Assembly (NCBI RefSeq): GCF_000421705.1
Contig: NZ_ATXN01000007.1
Location: 62,001-126,000 of the forward strand
Reading direction: 5' to 3'
Origin: Brevundimonas naejangsanensis DSM 23858
Lineage (GTDB): Bacteria; Pseudomonadota; Alphaproteobacteria; Caulobacterales; Caulobacteraceae
DNA length: 64,000 bases
Numbering within the stretch: position 1 is the first letter of the stretch; every line of letters begins with the position of its first letter. This document shows positions 54,825 through 63,826 of this stretch, piece after piece. A model generated the notes under the pieces. It made no database searches. It had not been told where the DNA came from and saw only the letters and a program-made list of their open reading frames with translations. The position numbers were made by a program, and so were the translations under genes.

Positions 54825-55905
54825 ACGCGAAGCCCTCCGTCTCGACTTCCTGCGCTCGGCCGGTCTGGCCGAGGCCGTCCGCGCGCCCCTGCCCGGCGAC
54901 GCCTCGACGCGGCGCTACGAGCGGCTGACCACGCCCTCGGGCGCCTCCCTGATGCTGATGGATCAGGCCCCCGCCGCCGAGAGCCAGCCCTGCGATCCAT
55001 CGTGGACGCCGGAACAGCGCCATGCGCACGGCTGGAACGCGGTCGCCCGCCTGTCGGCCGGCCGCATCGAGGCCTTCGCAGCCGTCGCCGCCCACCTGAA
55101 GTCGCTGGGCCTGTCGGCGCCCGAAATCATCGCCGTCGACGCCCCGAACGGTCTGGCCGTGATCGAGGATTTCGGCGACGCCCTGTTCGCCCGCGTCATC
55201 AAGGACGGCGCCGACCCCGCCCCCCTCTATCGCGCCGCCGTCGAGGCCCTGGCCATCCTGCACGCCGCCCCGACGCCCGATGTCCTGACCGGCCCTGCAG
55301 GCGACTGGCCCCTGCTGACCTATGACCAGACCGCGCTGCAAGGCGGCGCCGACCTGTTCGTCGAATGGCTGCCCAAGCTGATCCCCGCCCTCAGCTTCGA
55401 TGAAGCCGCCATCGCCGAATGGCGCGCGGCCTGGGCCCCAATCACGGCGGCGGGCGAGGCGGGCGCGACCGTCATGGCCCACCGCGACTATCACGCCGAG
55501 AACCTGATCCGGCTGGACGGCAGGACCGGCGCCGCCTCGGTTGGGATGATCGACTTCCAGGACGCGGTGAAGGCCCACCCGTCATGGGATCTGCACTCCC
55601 TGCTGCAGGACGCGCGCCGCGACGTGGCGCCCGAACTGGAGGCGCTCGCGCTCGACCATTATTTCACCCTGCGCCCCGAGACCGACCGCGAGACCTTCAT
55701 GGCCGCCTACGCCGGTCTGGCCGCCCTGAACGAGGCGCGCATTCTGGGCATCTTCGCCCGCCTGATCGCCCGCGACGGCAAGCCCCGCTACGCCGCCTTC
55801 ATGCCGCGCATGTGGGCGCACCTGACCGCCAATCTGAAGGCGCCGGGCCTCGAAGCCGTCGCCGCCTGGATGGACCGCCACGTGTCGAAGGATGTGCGTC
55901 GATGA
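54817..55905 (+). CDS. amgK: N-acetylmuramate/N-acetylglucosamine anomeric kinase AmgK
   Basis: 362 residues, aminoglycoside-phosphotransferase fold. N-lobe LPGDASTRRYERL and AVIEDFGDALFARVI; catalytic loop VMAHRDYHAENLIRL and the metal-binding GMIDFQDAVKAHPSWDLHSLL. Resistance kinases have different surroundings; the following MurU gene identifies this as AmgK, which phosphorylates MurNAc at C1 in the fosfomycin-insensitive recycling route. ATGA overlap with murU. Confidence 0.87.
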   Translation: MSEREALRLDFLRSAGLAEAVRAPLPGDASTRRYERLTTPSGASLMLMDQAPAAESQPCDPSWTPEQRHAHGWNAVARLSAGRIEAFAAVAAHLKSLGLSAPEIIAVDAPNGLAVIEDFGDALFARVIKDGADPAPLYRAAVEALAILHAAPTPDVLTGPAGDWPLLTYDQTALQGGADLFVEWLPKLIPALSFDEAAIAEWRAAWAPITAAGEAGATVMAHRDYHAENLIRLDGRTGAASVGMIDFQDAVKAHPSWDLHSLLQDARRDVAPELEALALDHYFTLRPETDRETFMAAYAGLAALNEARILGIFARLIARDGKPRYAAFMPRMWAHLTANLKAPGLEAVAAWMDRHVSKDVRR

Positions 55906-56615
55906 CGTCTCCCACAACCGCCATGGTTCTCGCCGCCGGGCTCGGCACGCGGATGCGCCCCCTGACCAACGACCGCCCCAAGGCGCTGGTCGAGGTCGGC
56001 GGCAAAGCGCTGATCGACCATGTTCTCGACCGGTTGGCCGAGGCTGGCGTCACCGACGCCGTGGTCAACGTCCACTGGTTCGCCGACCGGCTGGAAAGCC
56101 ATCTGGCCGCCCGCACGCGCCCGACGATCCGCATCTCCGACGAGCGCGCCGAACTGCTGGAGACCGGCGGCGGCTTGAAGAAGGCCCGTCCCCTGCTCGG
56201 CGACGATCCCGTCTTCGTCGCCAATATCGACAGCGTCTGGATCGACCGGGGCGACGCCCTTTCCGACCTGATCCGCCTGTGGGATTCCGCGCGCATGGAC
56301 GCCGCCCTGCTGCTGGCCCGGCGCGAAGGCTCGATCGGCTTCGAGGGCGGCGGCGACTTCTTCCTCGGCGACGACGGCGCCCTGACCTTCCGAGGCGAGG
56401 CGGCCAGCGCGCCCTACGCCTATATGGGCGTCCACATCACCCGCCCCGATTACGCCGACCATGGCCCCGACGGCCCCTTCTCCCTCAGCCCCCTGTGGCG
56501 CGCCTCCGCCGCCGAGGGACGCCTGTTCGGCTGCGTTCTGGACGGCGACTGGATGCACGTCGGCGACCCGCAGGCGCGCGATGAAGCCGAGGCCCGGCTG
56601 AAGGCGGAGACCTGA
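55902..56615 (+). CDS. murU: N-acetylmuramate-1-phosphate uridylyltransferase MurU
   Basis: 237 residues. Sugar-nucleotidyltransferase start MVLAAGLGTRMRPLTNDRPKALVEVGGKALIDHVLDRL, with the signature GxGTRxxPxT...PK and the later DERAELLETGGGLKKARPLL, characteristic of MurU-type enzymes. Joins UTP and MurNAc-1-P to UDP-MurNAc, bypassing MurA/MurB. Directly coupled to amgK by ATGA, and two bases before addB. Confidence 0.87.
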   Translation: MTSPTTAMVLAAGLGTRMRPLTNDRPKALVEVGGKALIDHVLDRLAEAGVTDAVVNVHWFADRLESHLAARTRPTIRISDERAELLETGGGLKKARPLLGDDPVFVANIDSVWIDRGDALSDLIRLWDSARMDAALLLARREGSIGFEGGGDFFLGDDGALTFRGEAASAPYAYMGVHITRPDYADHGPDGPFSLSPLWRASAAEGRLFGCVLDGDWMHVGDPQARDEAEARLKAET

Positions 56616-56617
56616 CC

Positions 56618-59600
56618 ATGACGGGGGGGCGCTTCGATCCATTCGCCGGAAGCGGGCCGCGCTGGCGCGCCGTACCCGCCTGGCGGCCCTTCCTCGAAGA
56701 CCTCGCGGCGGGGGTGCTGGACTGGCTGGGCGACGCCCCGCCCGAGACCCTGACCGACGCCACCATCCTGCTGCCCAACCGCCGCGCCGCCCGCGCCTTC
56801 TCCTTCGCGCTCGGCAAGCTGGCGGGCGAGCGCCCCGTGCTGCTGCCGCAGGTGCGACCGCTCGGCGATCTGGAAGAGGACGAGCCGCCCTTCGCCCCCG
56901 GCGAACTGGGTCTGGACCTGCCGCCCGCCATCGCCCCCCTGACACGCCGCTTCGAGATGGCGCGCATGATCGCCGAGGACTTCGAGCCGGGGATGAAGCC
57001 CCTGCGCGCGCTCGAAATGGCCGATGCGCTCGGCGCCTTCCTCGATTCCTGCCAACTGGAAGAAGTCTCCGACCTGTCGCGCATCACGACCCTGGCCGAA
57101 CAGGATCTGGCCGAGCACTGGCGCGAGAGCGCCCGCTTCCTCGGCCTCGCCGTCGAGGCCTGGCCCAAACGTCTGGAGGCGCTGGGACTGGTCGATCCCG
57201 CCTGGCGCCGTGCGACCCTGCTGCGTCGTCTGGCCGAGGCCTGGGACGCCCGCCCGCCGCAGGCCCCCGTCATCGCCGCCGGGTCCACCGGCACCGTTCC
57301 CGCCGCCGCAGACGTGCTGAAGGCCGTGGCCAAGGCGCCGCAGGGCGTGGTCGTCCTGCCCGGCCTCGACCTTGATCTGGCCGCCGATGCCTGGGACCGC
57401 ATCGACGATCAGCACCCTCAGGCCGCGCTGAAGGCCCTGCTGACCCGCGCCGAAGTCGCGCGCGAGGCCGTCGAACCGTGGTTCCAGCCATCGCTCGACC
57501 CCGCCGTGGAGGCGCGCGGTCTGGCCCGCCAGCGCCTGATCAACGAAGCCCTGCGCCCCGCCGAGGCCACCGACGACTGGCGCCGCGAGATCAAGCGCCT
57601 GCGCGCCCGCTCGGCCGAGGCCGGCCGCGCCGCCGACCCCATCGCCGAGGGCCTGTCGGGCCTGACCGTCCTGTCCGTCCGCGCCGAGGAGGAGGCCGCG
57701 ACCGCCGTCGCCCTGATGATGCGCGAGAGCCTGGAGCAGCGCACGCCCGACGGCCGCCCGATCACCTGCGCCCTGGTGACGCCGGACCTGCAGTTGTCGC
57801 GCCGGGTCGAGGCCCGACTGGCGCGCTGGGGCATAGTCCCGGACTCCTCCACCGGCCAGCCGCTGTCGCGGATGACGGCTGGGGTCCTGATCGACCTCGG
57901 CGCCCGTTTCCTGGCCGAGCCGCTGAAGCCGCAGACCCTGCTGGCCCTTCTGAAACATCCGCTGGTCCGCCTCGATCTGGGCGAGACGTCGCTCACCGAC
58001 GCCGCCGAGGCGCTGGAGGAACACGCCCTGCGCGGCCCGCGCCCTCGCCGCTGGTCCCAACTGCGCGAGAAGCTGCTGAAGGCGGCCGAGCCTCGACGCG
58101 GCGGCCTGCCCCTGCCCGACTGGAAGCTGGCCCGCCTCAAGGGCGCGCAGGCGCTCTCCGGCCGGCTGGAGATGCTGGCGACCGCCCGCCCCTGTCCGCC
58201 GGACCAGGCCGCGCGAACCCTGACCGCCCTGATCGAGGCCTTGGCCGGTCAGAACGCCTGGGCCGGACCGGACGGCGAGGCGGCGGCCTCCCTGCTGTCG
58301 GCCCTGATCGAGGGCGGCGGTCCGCTGGGACAGACCACGCCCACCGAGTTCGCCGACCTGATCGCCGCCTTGCTGGCCGAGACCACGGTGCGGACCGGCG
58401 GCGCCACCCATCCGTCCTTGCGCATCCTCGGCGCCATCGAGGCGCGGCTGGCGCGGGCCGACCGCATGATCCTGGCCGGGCTGGAGGAAGGCGTCTGGCC
58501 CAACGCCGCCCCGGTCGATCCCTTCCTGTCGCGGCCGATGCGCGCCGCCCTGCCCCTGCCTGCGCCCGAGCGGCGCCTGGGCCAGACGGCGCAGGATTTC
58601 GTTCAGGCCGCCTGCGCCGATGAAGCCATCCTGGTCCACTGCGAACGGCGCGGCGGCCAGCCCGCCGTGCGCTCGCGCTGGCTGTGGCGGCTGGAGATGC
58701 TGACGCGCGGCGCCGACGCCCCGGACACTCCGGTCAAGCTCAGCGCGCCGGAGAGCGTCGCCGACTGGACTGAAGCGCTGGACGCCCCGCCGCCCGGCCC
58801 GGCACAGCTCGCTCCGCGTCCCGCGCCCACGCCCCCAGTCGAGCGCCGCCCGCGCAGCCTCCATGTCACCGGGGTCGAACGCTGGGTCCGCGACCCCTAC
58901 GCCCTCTACGCCCGCCGCATCCTGAACCTCGAACCGATGGAGCGCCCCGGCGCCTCGGCCGAGGCCCTGGCGCGCGGCAACGCCGTGCACAAGGCCATCG
59001 AGCGCCTGACCGAGGACTGGCCCGACCTGCTGCCCGACGATCTCGACGCGGTGATCGAGCGTCTGCTGCTGGAGGAGCTGGGCGCCCACGGCTTCGAGGA
59101 TGCCGCCATGGCCCGCGAGGCGCCGCTGGCGAGAAACGCCGCCCGCTGGCTGGCGGGGTTCGAAACCGAGCGCCGCGCGCGCGGCGTCGACCTGCTGATC
59201 GAGCAGCAGGGCGCATTGGAGTTTGACGCGCCTGGCGGCCCCTTCACCGTCAAGGCCTACGCCGACCGCATCGAGGTCGGCGCCCTGTCTGCCGCCGTCA
59301 TGGACTTCAAGACCGGCCAGATCCCGACCGCCAAACAGATCAAGGCAGGCTTCGCCCCCCAGTTGACCCTGACGGGCTCCATACTGGCCGCCGGCGGCTT
59401 CAAGGAGACCAACGGCCCCGTCCCGCCGGAAGAACTGACCTATGTCCGCGTCGTCGGCCGCAAGAAGGCGGGCGAGGTCGCCGTGCGCGCCGCCGGGCCG
59501 GAGGCGCAGGCCCTGTCCGACGCCGCCCTGCAAGGCCTGATGGCCCGCGTCGCCGAGTTCGACCGGCCGGAGACGCCCTACCTCTCGTGGGCCGCGCCTC

Positions 59601-59692
59601 ATCTGATGGGCAGCTACAGCCCCTACAACCTGCTGGCCCGCGTCTGGGAATGGCACGTCATCGGCGGCGGCGAAGAAGGAGAGGCGGAATGA
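56618..59692 (+). CDS. addB: Double-strand break repair protein AddB (alphaproteobacterial type)
   Basis: 1024 residues. The N-terminal helicase-like part lacks a Walker A motif (ATILLPNRRAARAFSFAL instead), as expected of the inactive AddB helicase. Late in the protein PLYARRILNLEPME then MDFKTGQIPTAKQIKAGFAPQLTL forms the RecB-like nuclease core (about 890-915: Asp-Phe-Lys). Pairs with AddA as the bacterial helicase-nuclease that processes broken ends for RecA. Overlaps addA by ATGA. Confidence 0.93.
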   Translation: MTGGRFDPFAGSGPRWRAVPAWRPFLEDLAAGVLDWLGDAPPETLTDATILLPNRRAARAFSFALGKLAGERPVLLPQVRPLGDLEEDEPPFAPGELGLDLPPAIAPLTRRFEMARMIAEDFEPGMKPLRALEMADALGAFLDSCQLEEVSDLSRITTLAEQDLAEHWRESARFLGLAVEAWPKRLEALGLVDPAWRRATLLRRLAEAWDARPPQAPVIAAGSTGTVPAAADVLKAVAKAPQGVVVLPGLDLDLAADAWDRIDDQHPQAALKALLTRAEVAREAVEPWFQPSLDPAVEARGLARQRLINEALRPAEATDDWRREIKRLRARSAEAGRAADPIAEGLSGLTVLSVRAEEEAATAVALMMRESLEQRTPDGRPITCALVTPDLQLSRRVEARLARWGIVPDSSTGQPLSRMTAGVLIDLGARFLAEPLKPQTLLALLKHPLVRLDLGETSLTDAAEALEEHALRGPRPRRWSQLREKLLKAAEPRRGGLPLPDWKLARLKGAQALSGRLEMLATARPCPPDQAARTLTALIEALAGQNAWAGPDGEAAASLLSALIEGGGPLGQTTPTEFADLIAALLAETTVRTGGATHPSLRILGAIEARLARADRMILAGLEEGVWPNAAPVDPFLSRPMRAALPLPAPERRLGQTAQDFVQAACADEAILVHCERRGGQPAVRSRWLWRLEMLTRGADAPDTPVKLSAPESVADWTEALDAPPPGPAQLAPRPAPTPPVERRPRSLHVTGVERWVRDPYALYARRILNLEPMERPGASAEALARGNAVHKAIERLTEDWPDLLPDDLDAVIERLLLEELGAHGFEDAAMAREAPLARNAARWLAGFETERRARGVDLLIEQQGALEFDAPGGPFTVKAYADRIEVGALSAAVMDFKTGQIPTAKQIKAGFAPQLTLTGSILAAGGFKETNGPVPPEELTYVRVVGRKKAGEVAVRAAGPEAQALSDAALQGLMARVAEFDRPETPYLSWAAPHLMGSYSPYNLLARVWEWHVIGGGEEGEAE

Positions 59693-62600
59693 ACCTCCAC
59701 GTCCGCGACGGCCTCAACCCTCAGACCCGCGCCGCCGACCCGGCCCGCTCGGTCTTCGTCACCGCCAACGCCGGATCGGGCAAGACCACCACCCTGGTCA
59801 GCCGGGTGGCGCGCCTGCTGCTGGGCGGCGCCGCGCCCTCGGCCATCCTGTGCGTGACCTACACCAAGGCCGCCGCCGCCGAGATGCAGGCCCGCCTGTT
59901 CGAGACGCTGGGCAAATGGGCCGTCATGGACGACGGAGAACTGTCGGCGGAACTGGCCAAGCTGGACGACAGCGACCCCGCCGCCCTCAACCCCGCCCGC
60001 CTGTCCGAGGCGCGCCGCCTGTTCGCCCGCGCCCTGGAGACGCCCGGCGGGCTGAAGATCCAGACCATCCACGCCTTCTGCGAAAAACTGCTGCGCCGCT
60101 TTCCCATCGAGGCAGGGGTGTCGCCGCGCTTCACTGTGCTGGAGAACGAGGCGGCGATCGCCCTGTCCCACTCAGCGCGCGAAGACCTGGCCCGCGCCGC
60201 CCTCGCCGACGCCGAGGGGCCGATCGGCGAAGCCTACAGCCATTTCGCAGTCGAGCTGGACTGGGGTCGTTTCCAGGATCTGCTGGCCCTGATCGAGAAC
60301 AAGCGCGCCGAACTGACCGACTATGTCGCCCGCGTCGCCGACGGCCGCGCGCCCGGCCCCTACGTCCTGACCGGCTCAGACCCGCAAAAGTCGCCCGAAG
60401 ACATCGAGGCCGACTTCCTGCGCTGGCTGGACCGGGGCGAGGTCCGCCGCATGGCCGAGCTGATGGCGACCGGTGCCAAGACCGACAAGGACCGGGCCGC
60501 CGAACTGATCCACGCCCTCGACCACGACTGGAGCTTCCACGGTCTTGGCGTCGTCTTCCTGACCGGCTCCGGCTCGCCTCGCAAGTCGATGGCGACCAAG
60601 CAGGCGCCGCCCGACGCCACAGGCTGGCTGACCGACCTTCAGGACAAGTTCCTGGCCGCGCGCGACCAGCTGCGCGCCGCCAAGGTCGCCGATGACACCG
60701 TCAAGCTGCTGACCCTCGCCAACGCCCACGCCGCCCTCTACGAGGCGGCCAAGACGGCGCACGGCGCGCTGGACTTCTCGGACCTGGTGGCGCGCACGGT
60801 CGAACTGCTGACCGTTCGCTCGACCGCCGCGTGGGTGCTGTACAAGCTGGATGGCGGCGTCGATCACGTGCTGATCGACGAGGCTCAGGACACCGCCCCC
60901 GAACAGTGGGCCATCATGCGCGCCCTGACCGGCGAGTTCTTCACCGTCCCCGAGACCGACCGCACCGTCTTCGCGGTCGGCGACGAGAAGCAGTCGATCT
61001 ACTCCTTCCAGGGCGCCCGGCCCGAGCGGCTGAGGCAGGAAGCGCAGGTCTATGACAGCCTGATCACCGGAGCCGGCGGCGCGTTTGAAGGCGTGCCGCT
61101 GGAAACCTCCTACCGCTCGACCGAAGCGGTGCTGACCTTCGTGGACGCAGTCTTCGCCACGCCCGAACGCGCTCGCGCACTGGTCGGGGAGACGGGCGAG
61201 ATTCCCCACCACACCGCCGCCCGCAAAGGCCAGCCCGGCGCCGTCGAGCTGTGGCCCCTGTTCGTGGACGAGGCCCCGCCCGAGCGCGACGCCTGGACCG
61301 ATCCCGTCGATCAGGAAGGAACCGCCAGCGCCCGCAAACGCATGGCCCAGACCCTGGCCCTCGAGATCAAGCGTCAGGTCGAGACCGGCGCCGTCGTCTT
61401 CGCCAAGGATGGGACGCCGCGTCCCTGTGGGTACGGAGACTTCCTGATTTTGGTCCGCCGCCGCGACGCGACGTTCGAGGAGATCATCCGCGCCCTGAAG
61501 GCGGCGGGCGCGCCGGTGGCGGGCGCCGACCGGCTGAAACTGTCGCAGCACATCGTCTTCGACGACCTGAAGGCGCTGGCCCGCTTCGCCCTCTTCCCCG
61601 GCGACGATCTGACGCTCGCCGAGGTGCTGCGCGGCCCCTTCTGCGACGTTGACGAGGACAGCCTGTTCGAGCTCGCGGGCCGCGAGAAGCGCGACGGTCT
61701 GTGGCGCGAACTGAAGCGCCGAGCGGACGAACGGCCCGAGTGGGGCCGGGCGCTGGACCTGCTGCGCACGGCGCGCAGCGCCCGCGACCTCGATCCGTTC
61801 GGCTTCTTCTCCCGCCTGCTGAACCGGGTGGATACGACCGGCCAATCAGGCCGCGCCCGCATCCTGACCCGTCTGGGGCGCGAAGCCGAGGAAGCCATAG
61901 ACGAGACCCTCAATCAGGTGCTGGCCGCCGAGGGACGCGGCGGGACCGATCTGGAGACCTGTCTCGCTCTGCTGGAAGCCGCCGACGTCGAGGTGAAGCG
62001 CGAACTGGAAGGCCCGCGCGGCGAGGTCCGCGTCATGACCGTCCACGGCGCCAAGGGGCTGGAGGCGCCGGTCGTCATCCTGCCCGACACGACGATGAAG
62101 GCGAAGGCGCAGGGGCCGTCCCTGATGCCGGTCGCCACCGAGAGCGGCGAAGCCTGGCTGATGTGTCCCGGTTCATCGAAGGAGGACTGCCCCGTCTCGG
62201 CCGACGCTCGCGCGGCGCGTGAGGCGCGGGTCGGCGATGAATCTCTGCGCCTGCTCTACGTCGCCCTGACCCGCGCGCGGGACAGGGTGATCGTCATGGG
62301 ACGCGGCTCCAAACGCGCGCCCGAGGCCGGTGACTGGTGGTCGGTGATCGAAGAGACCTTCAACCGGCTGGGCGATCAGGTGCGGGAACTGGACGGCGGC
62401 GTTCGCCGCTACGGCGCCGACCCCGACAGCCTGCCCGCCGCCGTCGCTGCTGCCCAAATGCGCGCGGAGGCCCCCGCCTGGGCGGGGACCAACCCGCCGC
62501 GCGACGCCGCCGCCCGCTTCGCCTCGCCCTCGTCGATGCAGGAGCAGAAGCGCATCCCCGCCCCGTCGCCCCTGGCGCGCGGCGAAGGCCCAAGTTCGGG

Positions 62601-63129
62601 AGTGGGCGCCGGGCTGGGCCGCTTCCGGCGCGGCGACCTGATCCACCGCCTGCTGGAGCGTCTGCCTGAGCTGCCCTCGCACGACCGCCCAGACGCCGCG
62701 CACCGGATGCTGGCACGCGAGCGCGACCTGAGCGAGGACCAGCGCGCCGAAATGATCGCCGCGGCCTTCGGCGTTCTGGACGACGCCCGCTTCGCCCCCG
62801 TCTTCGGCCCCGGCAGCCGCGCCGAGGTCGCCCTGACCGGGACCGCGCCCGACCTGCCCAGCGGGGTCTCGATCTCAGGCCGCATCGACCGACTGGTGAT
62901 TACGCCCGAGCGCGTGCTGGTGATCGACTTCAAGTCCAACCGCCCCGCGCCCGACCACGTCGAGGACGCCGATCCGGCCTATATTCTGCAGATGGCCATC
63001 TACGTCGCCGTCCTGCGCCGCCTCTATCCCGAGCGCGCGGTCGAGGCGGCCCTGGTCTGGACCGACGGGCCAAAGCTGATGGCGGTCCCGCAACGCCTGA
63101 TGGACGCCGCTCTCGAAAATGCGCGTTGA
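59689..63129 (+). CDS. addA: Helicase-nuclease AddA
   Basis: 1146 residues from ATG 59689 (the longer open frame lies in addB and is rejected). Walker A ANAGSGKTTTLVSR at about 26-39; UvrD motifs TYTKAAAAEMQARL, QTIHAFCEKLLRRFP, DEAQDTAPEQW, VGDEKQSIYSFQGARP, YRSTEAVL and MTVHGAKGLEAPVV, LRLLYVALTRARDRV. The C-terminal nuclease has VLVIDFKSNRP followed by QMAIYVAVLRRLYP. A disordered Pro-rich insert sits ahead of the nuclease. Acts with AddB in double-strand break repair. Confidence 0.95.
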   Translation: MNLHVRDGLNPQTRAADPARSVFVTANAGSGKTTTLVSRVARLLLGGAAPSAILCVTYTKAAAAEMQARLFETLGKWAVMDDGELSAELAKLDDSDPAALNPARLSEARRLFARALETPGGLKIQTIHAFCEKLLRRFPIEAGVSPRFTVLENEAAIALSHSAREDLARAALADAEGPIGEAYSHFAVELDWGRFQDLLALIENKRAELTDYVARVADGRAPGPYVLTGSDPQKSPEDIEADFLRWLDRGEVRRMAELMATGAKTDKDRAAELIHALDHDWSFHGLGVVFLTGSGSPRKSMATKQAPPDATGWLTDLQDKFLAARDQLRAAKVADDTVKLLTLANAHAALYEAAKTAHGALDFSDLVARTVELLTVRSTAAWVLYKLDGGVDHVLIDEAQDTAPEQWAIMRALTGEFFTVPETDRTVFAVGDEKQSIYSFQGARPERLRQEAQVYDSLITGAGGAFEGVPLETSYRSTEAVLTFVDAVFATPERARALVGETGEIPHHTAARKGQPGAVELWPLFVDEAPPERDAWTDPVDQEGTASARKRMAQTLALEIKRQVETGAVVFAKDGTPRPCGYGDFLILVRRRDATFEEIIRALKAAGAPVAGADRLKLSQHIVFDDLKALARFALFPGDDLTLAEVLRGPFCDVDEDSLFELAGREKRDGLWRELKRRADERPEWGRALDLLRTARSARDLDPFGFFSRLLNRVDTTGQSGRARILTRLGREAEEAIDETLNQVLAAEGRGGTDLETCLALLEAADVEVKRELEGPRGEVRVMTVHGAKGLEAPVVILPDTTMKAKAQGPSLMPVATESGEAWLMCPGSSKEDCPVSADARAAREARVGDESLRLLYVALTRARDRVIVMGRGSKRAPEAGDWWSVIEETFNRLGDQVRELDGGVRRYGADPDSLPAAVAAAQMRAEAPAWAGTNPPRDAAARFASPSSMQEQKRIPAPSPLARGEGPSSGVGAGLGRFRRGDLIHRLLERLPELPSHDRPDAAHRMLARERDLSEDQRAEMIAAAFGVLDDARFAPVFGPGSRAEVALTGTAPDLPSGVSISGRIDRLVITPERVLVIDFKSNRPAPDHVEDADPAYILQMAIYVAVLRRLYPERAVEAALVWTDGPKLMAVPQRLMDAALENAR

Positions 63130-63198
63130 TTTGTCGGGGATTCGCACCCACATCTGTGGCCGAACGCTGACGCTACCGTCAGCGCGCGATTATCAAAT

Positions 63199-63240
63199 GC
63201 GCTCAAGCAGCGAGCCGCCGCGCGGCGAGCGATAGCGCTC
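63199..63240. repeat. CTCAAGCAG-family palindrome upstream of trxA
   Basis: CTCAAGCAG (63202-63210), stem CGAGCCGCC-GCGC-GGCGAGCG region and GATAG (63231-63235), with GCG/CGC outer arms. Ends just before the AAGGAG ribosome site of trxA. Confidence 0.82.
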
Positions 63241-63255
63241 TTAAGGAGATCATTC

Positions 63256-63588
63256 ATGGCGACTGTGAAAGTCACCGACGACAGCTTCGACGCCGACGTC
63301 CTGAAGTCCTCGACCCCCGTGCTGGTGGACTTCTGGGCCGAGTGGTGCGGCCCCTGCAAGCAGATCGGCCCGGCGCTGGAGCAGATCGCCGACGAGTTGG
63401 CAGGCAAGGTCACGGTGGCCAAGGTCAACATCGACGACAGCCCCATGGTCCCGTCCAAGATGGGCGTGAAGGGCATCCCGACCCTGATGCTGTTCAAGGA
63501 CGGCCAGATGACCTCGATGAAGGTCGGCGCCATGCCCAAGGGCAAGATCGTCGAATGGCTGGCCGAAGCCGGCGTGAAGGCGGACTGA
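63256..63588 (+). CDS. trxA: Thioredoxin
   Basis: 110 residues, single thioredoxin domain: [23 protein letters not shown] with the WCGPC redox centre at about 31-35, [30 protein letters not shown] with the cis-Pro. Cytoplasmic disulfide reductase, electron donor to ribonucleotide reductase and others. A strong AAGGAG site is nine bases before the ATG; a palindromic repeat lies immediately upstream, so transcription may be partly from addA. Confidence 0.96.
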   Translation: MATVKVTDDSFDADVLKSSTPVLVDFWAEWCGPCKQIGPALEQIADELAGKVTVAKVNIDDSPMVPSKMGVKGIPTLMLFKDGQMTSMKVGAMPKGKIVEWLAEAGVKAD

Positions 63589-63593
63589 GAATT

Positions 63594-63648
63594 CTCCCTC
63601 TCCTTCATGGGGGAGGGTGGTTGAGGCCGTCAGGCCGAAACCGGGTGG
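63594..63648. repeat. CTCCCTCTCC-family repeat after trxA
   Basis: Starts CTCCCTCTCCTTCATGGGGG and includes GGTTGAGGCCGTCAGGCCG and ACCGGGTGGAG, the same blocks as in 46598-46770. Confidence 0.8.
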
Positions 63649-63684
63649 AGGCGGCGCCGCGAACGGGGCGCCGCCTTTTTCTTT
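63649..63684 (+). terminator. Rho-independent terminator of trxA
   Basis: AGGCGGCGCC (63649-63658) pairs with GGCGCCGCCT (63667-63676), eight-base loop, then TTTTTCTTT. Confidence 0.88.
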
Positions 63685-63687
63685 ATC

Positions 63688-63719
63688 CCGCTCATCCCGG
63701 CGGACGCCGGGATCCAGTG
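63688..63719. repeat. CATCCCGGCGGACGCCGGG-type intergenic repeat
   Basis: Nearly identical to the arms at 16183-16213 and 16279-16309. A single arm here, sitting between a terminator and the next repeat. Confidence 0.85.
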
Positions 63720-63760
63720 CTTTGGCTATAGGCTGACCGTCGCGCCAATGATCGCCCGGT

Positions 63761-63816
63761 CCTCCCCACCCGGTCGCTGCGCGACCACCCTCCCCATGAA
63801 GGGGAGGGAGAGGCGG
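63761..63816. repeat. CTCCCTCCCC-family repeat, inverted relative to 63594-63648
   Basis: Contains CCTCCCCACCCGGTCGC, GCGACCACCCTCCCC and ends TGAAGGGGAGGGAGAGGCGG. With the copy at 63594 it forms a divided inverted pair between trxA and folC. Confidence 0.85.
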
Positions 63817-63826
63817 TGCATTTGAT

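Noticed and set aside
56450..59656. 1068-residue minus-strand open frame
   Set aside because: Antisense to murU/addB; Gly/Gln-rich with no recognisable domain.
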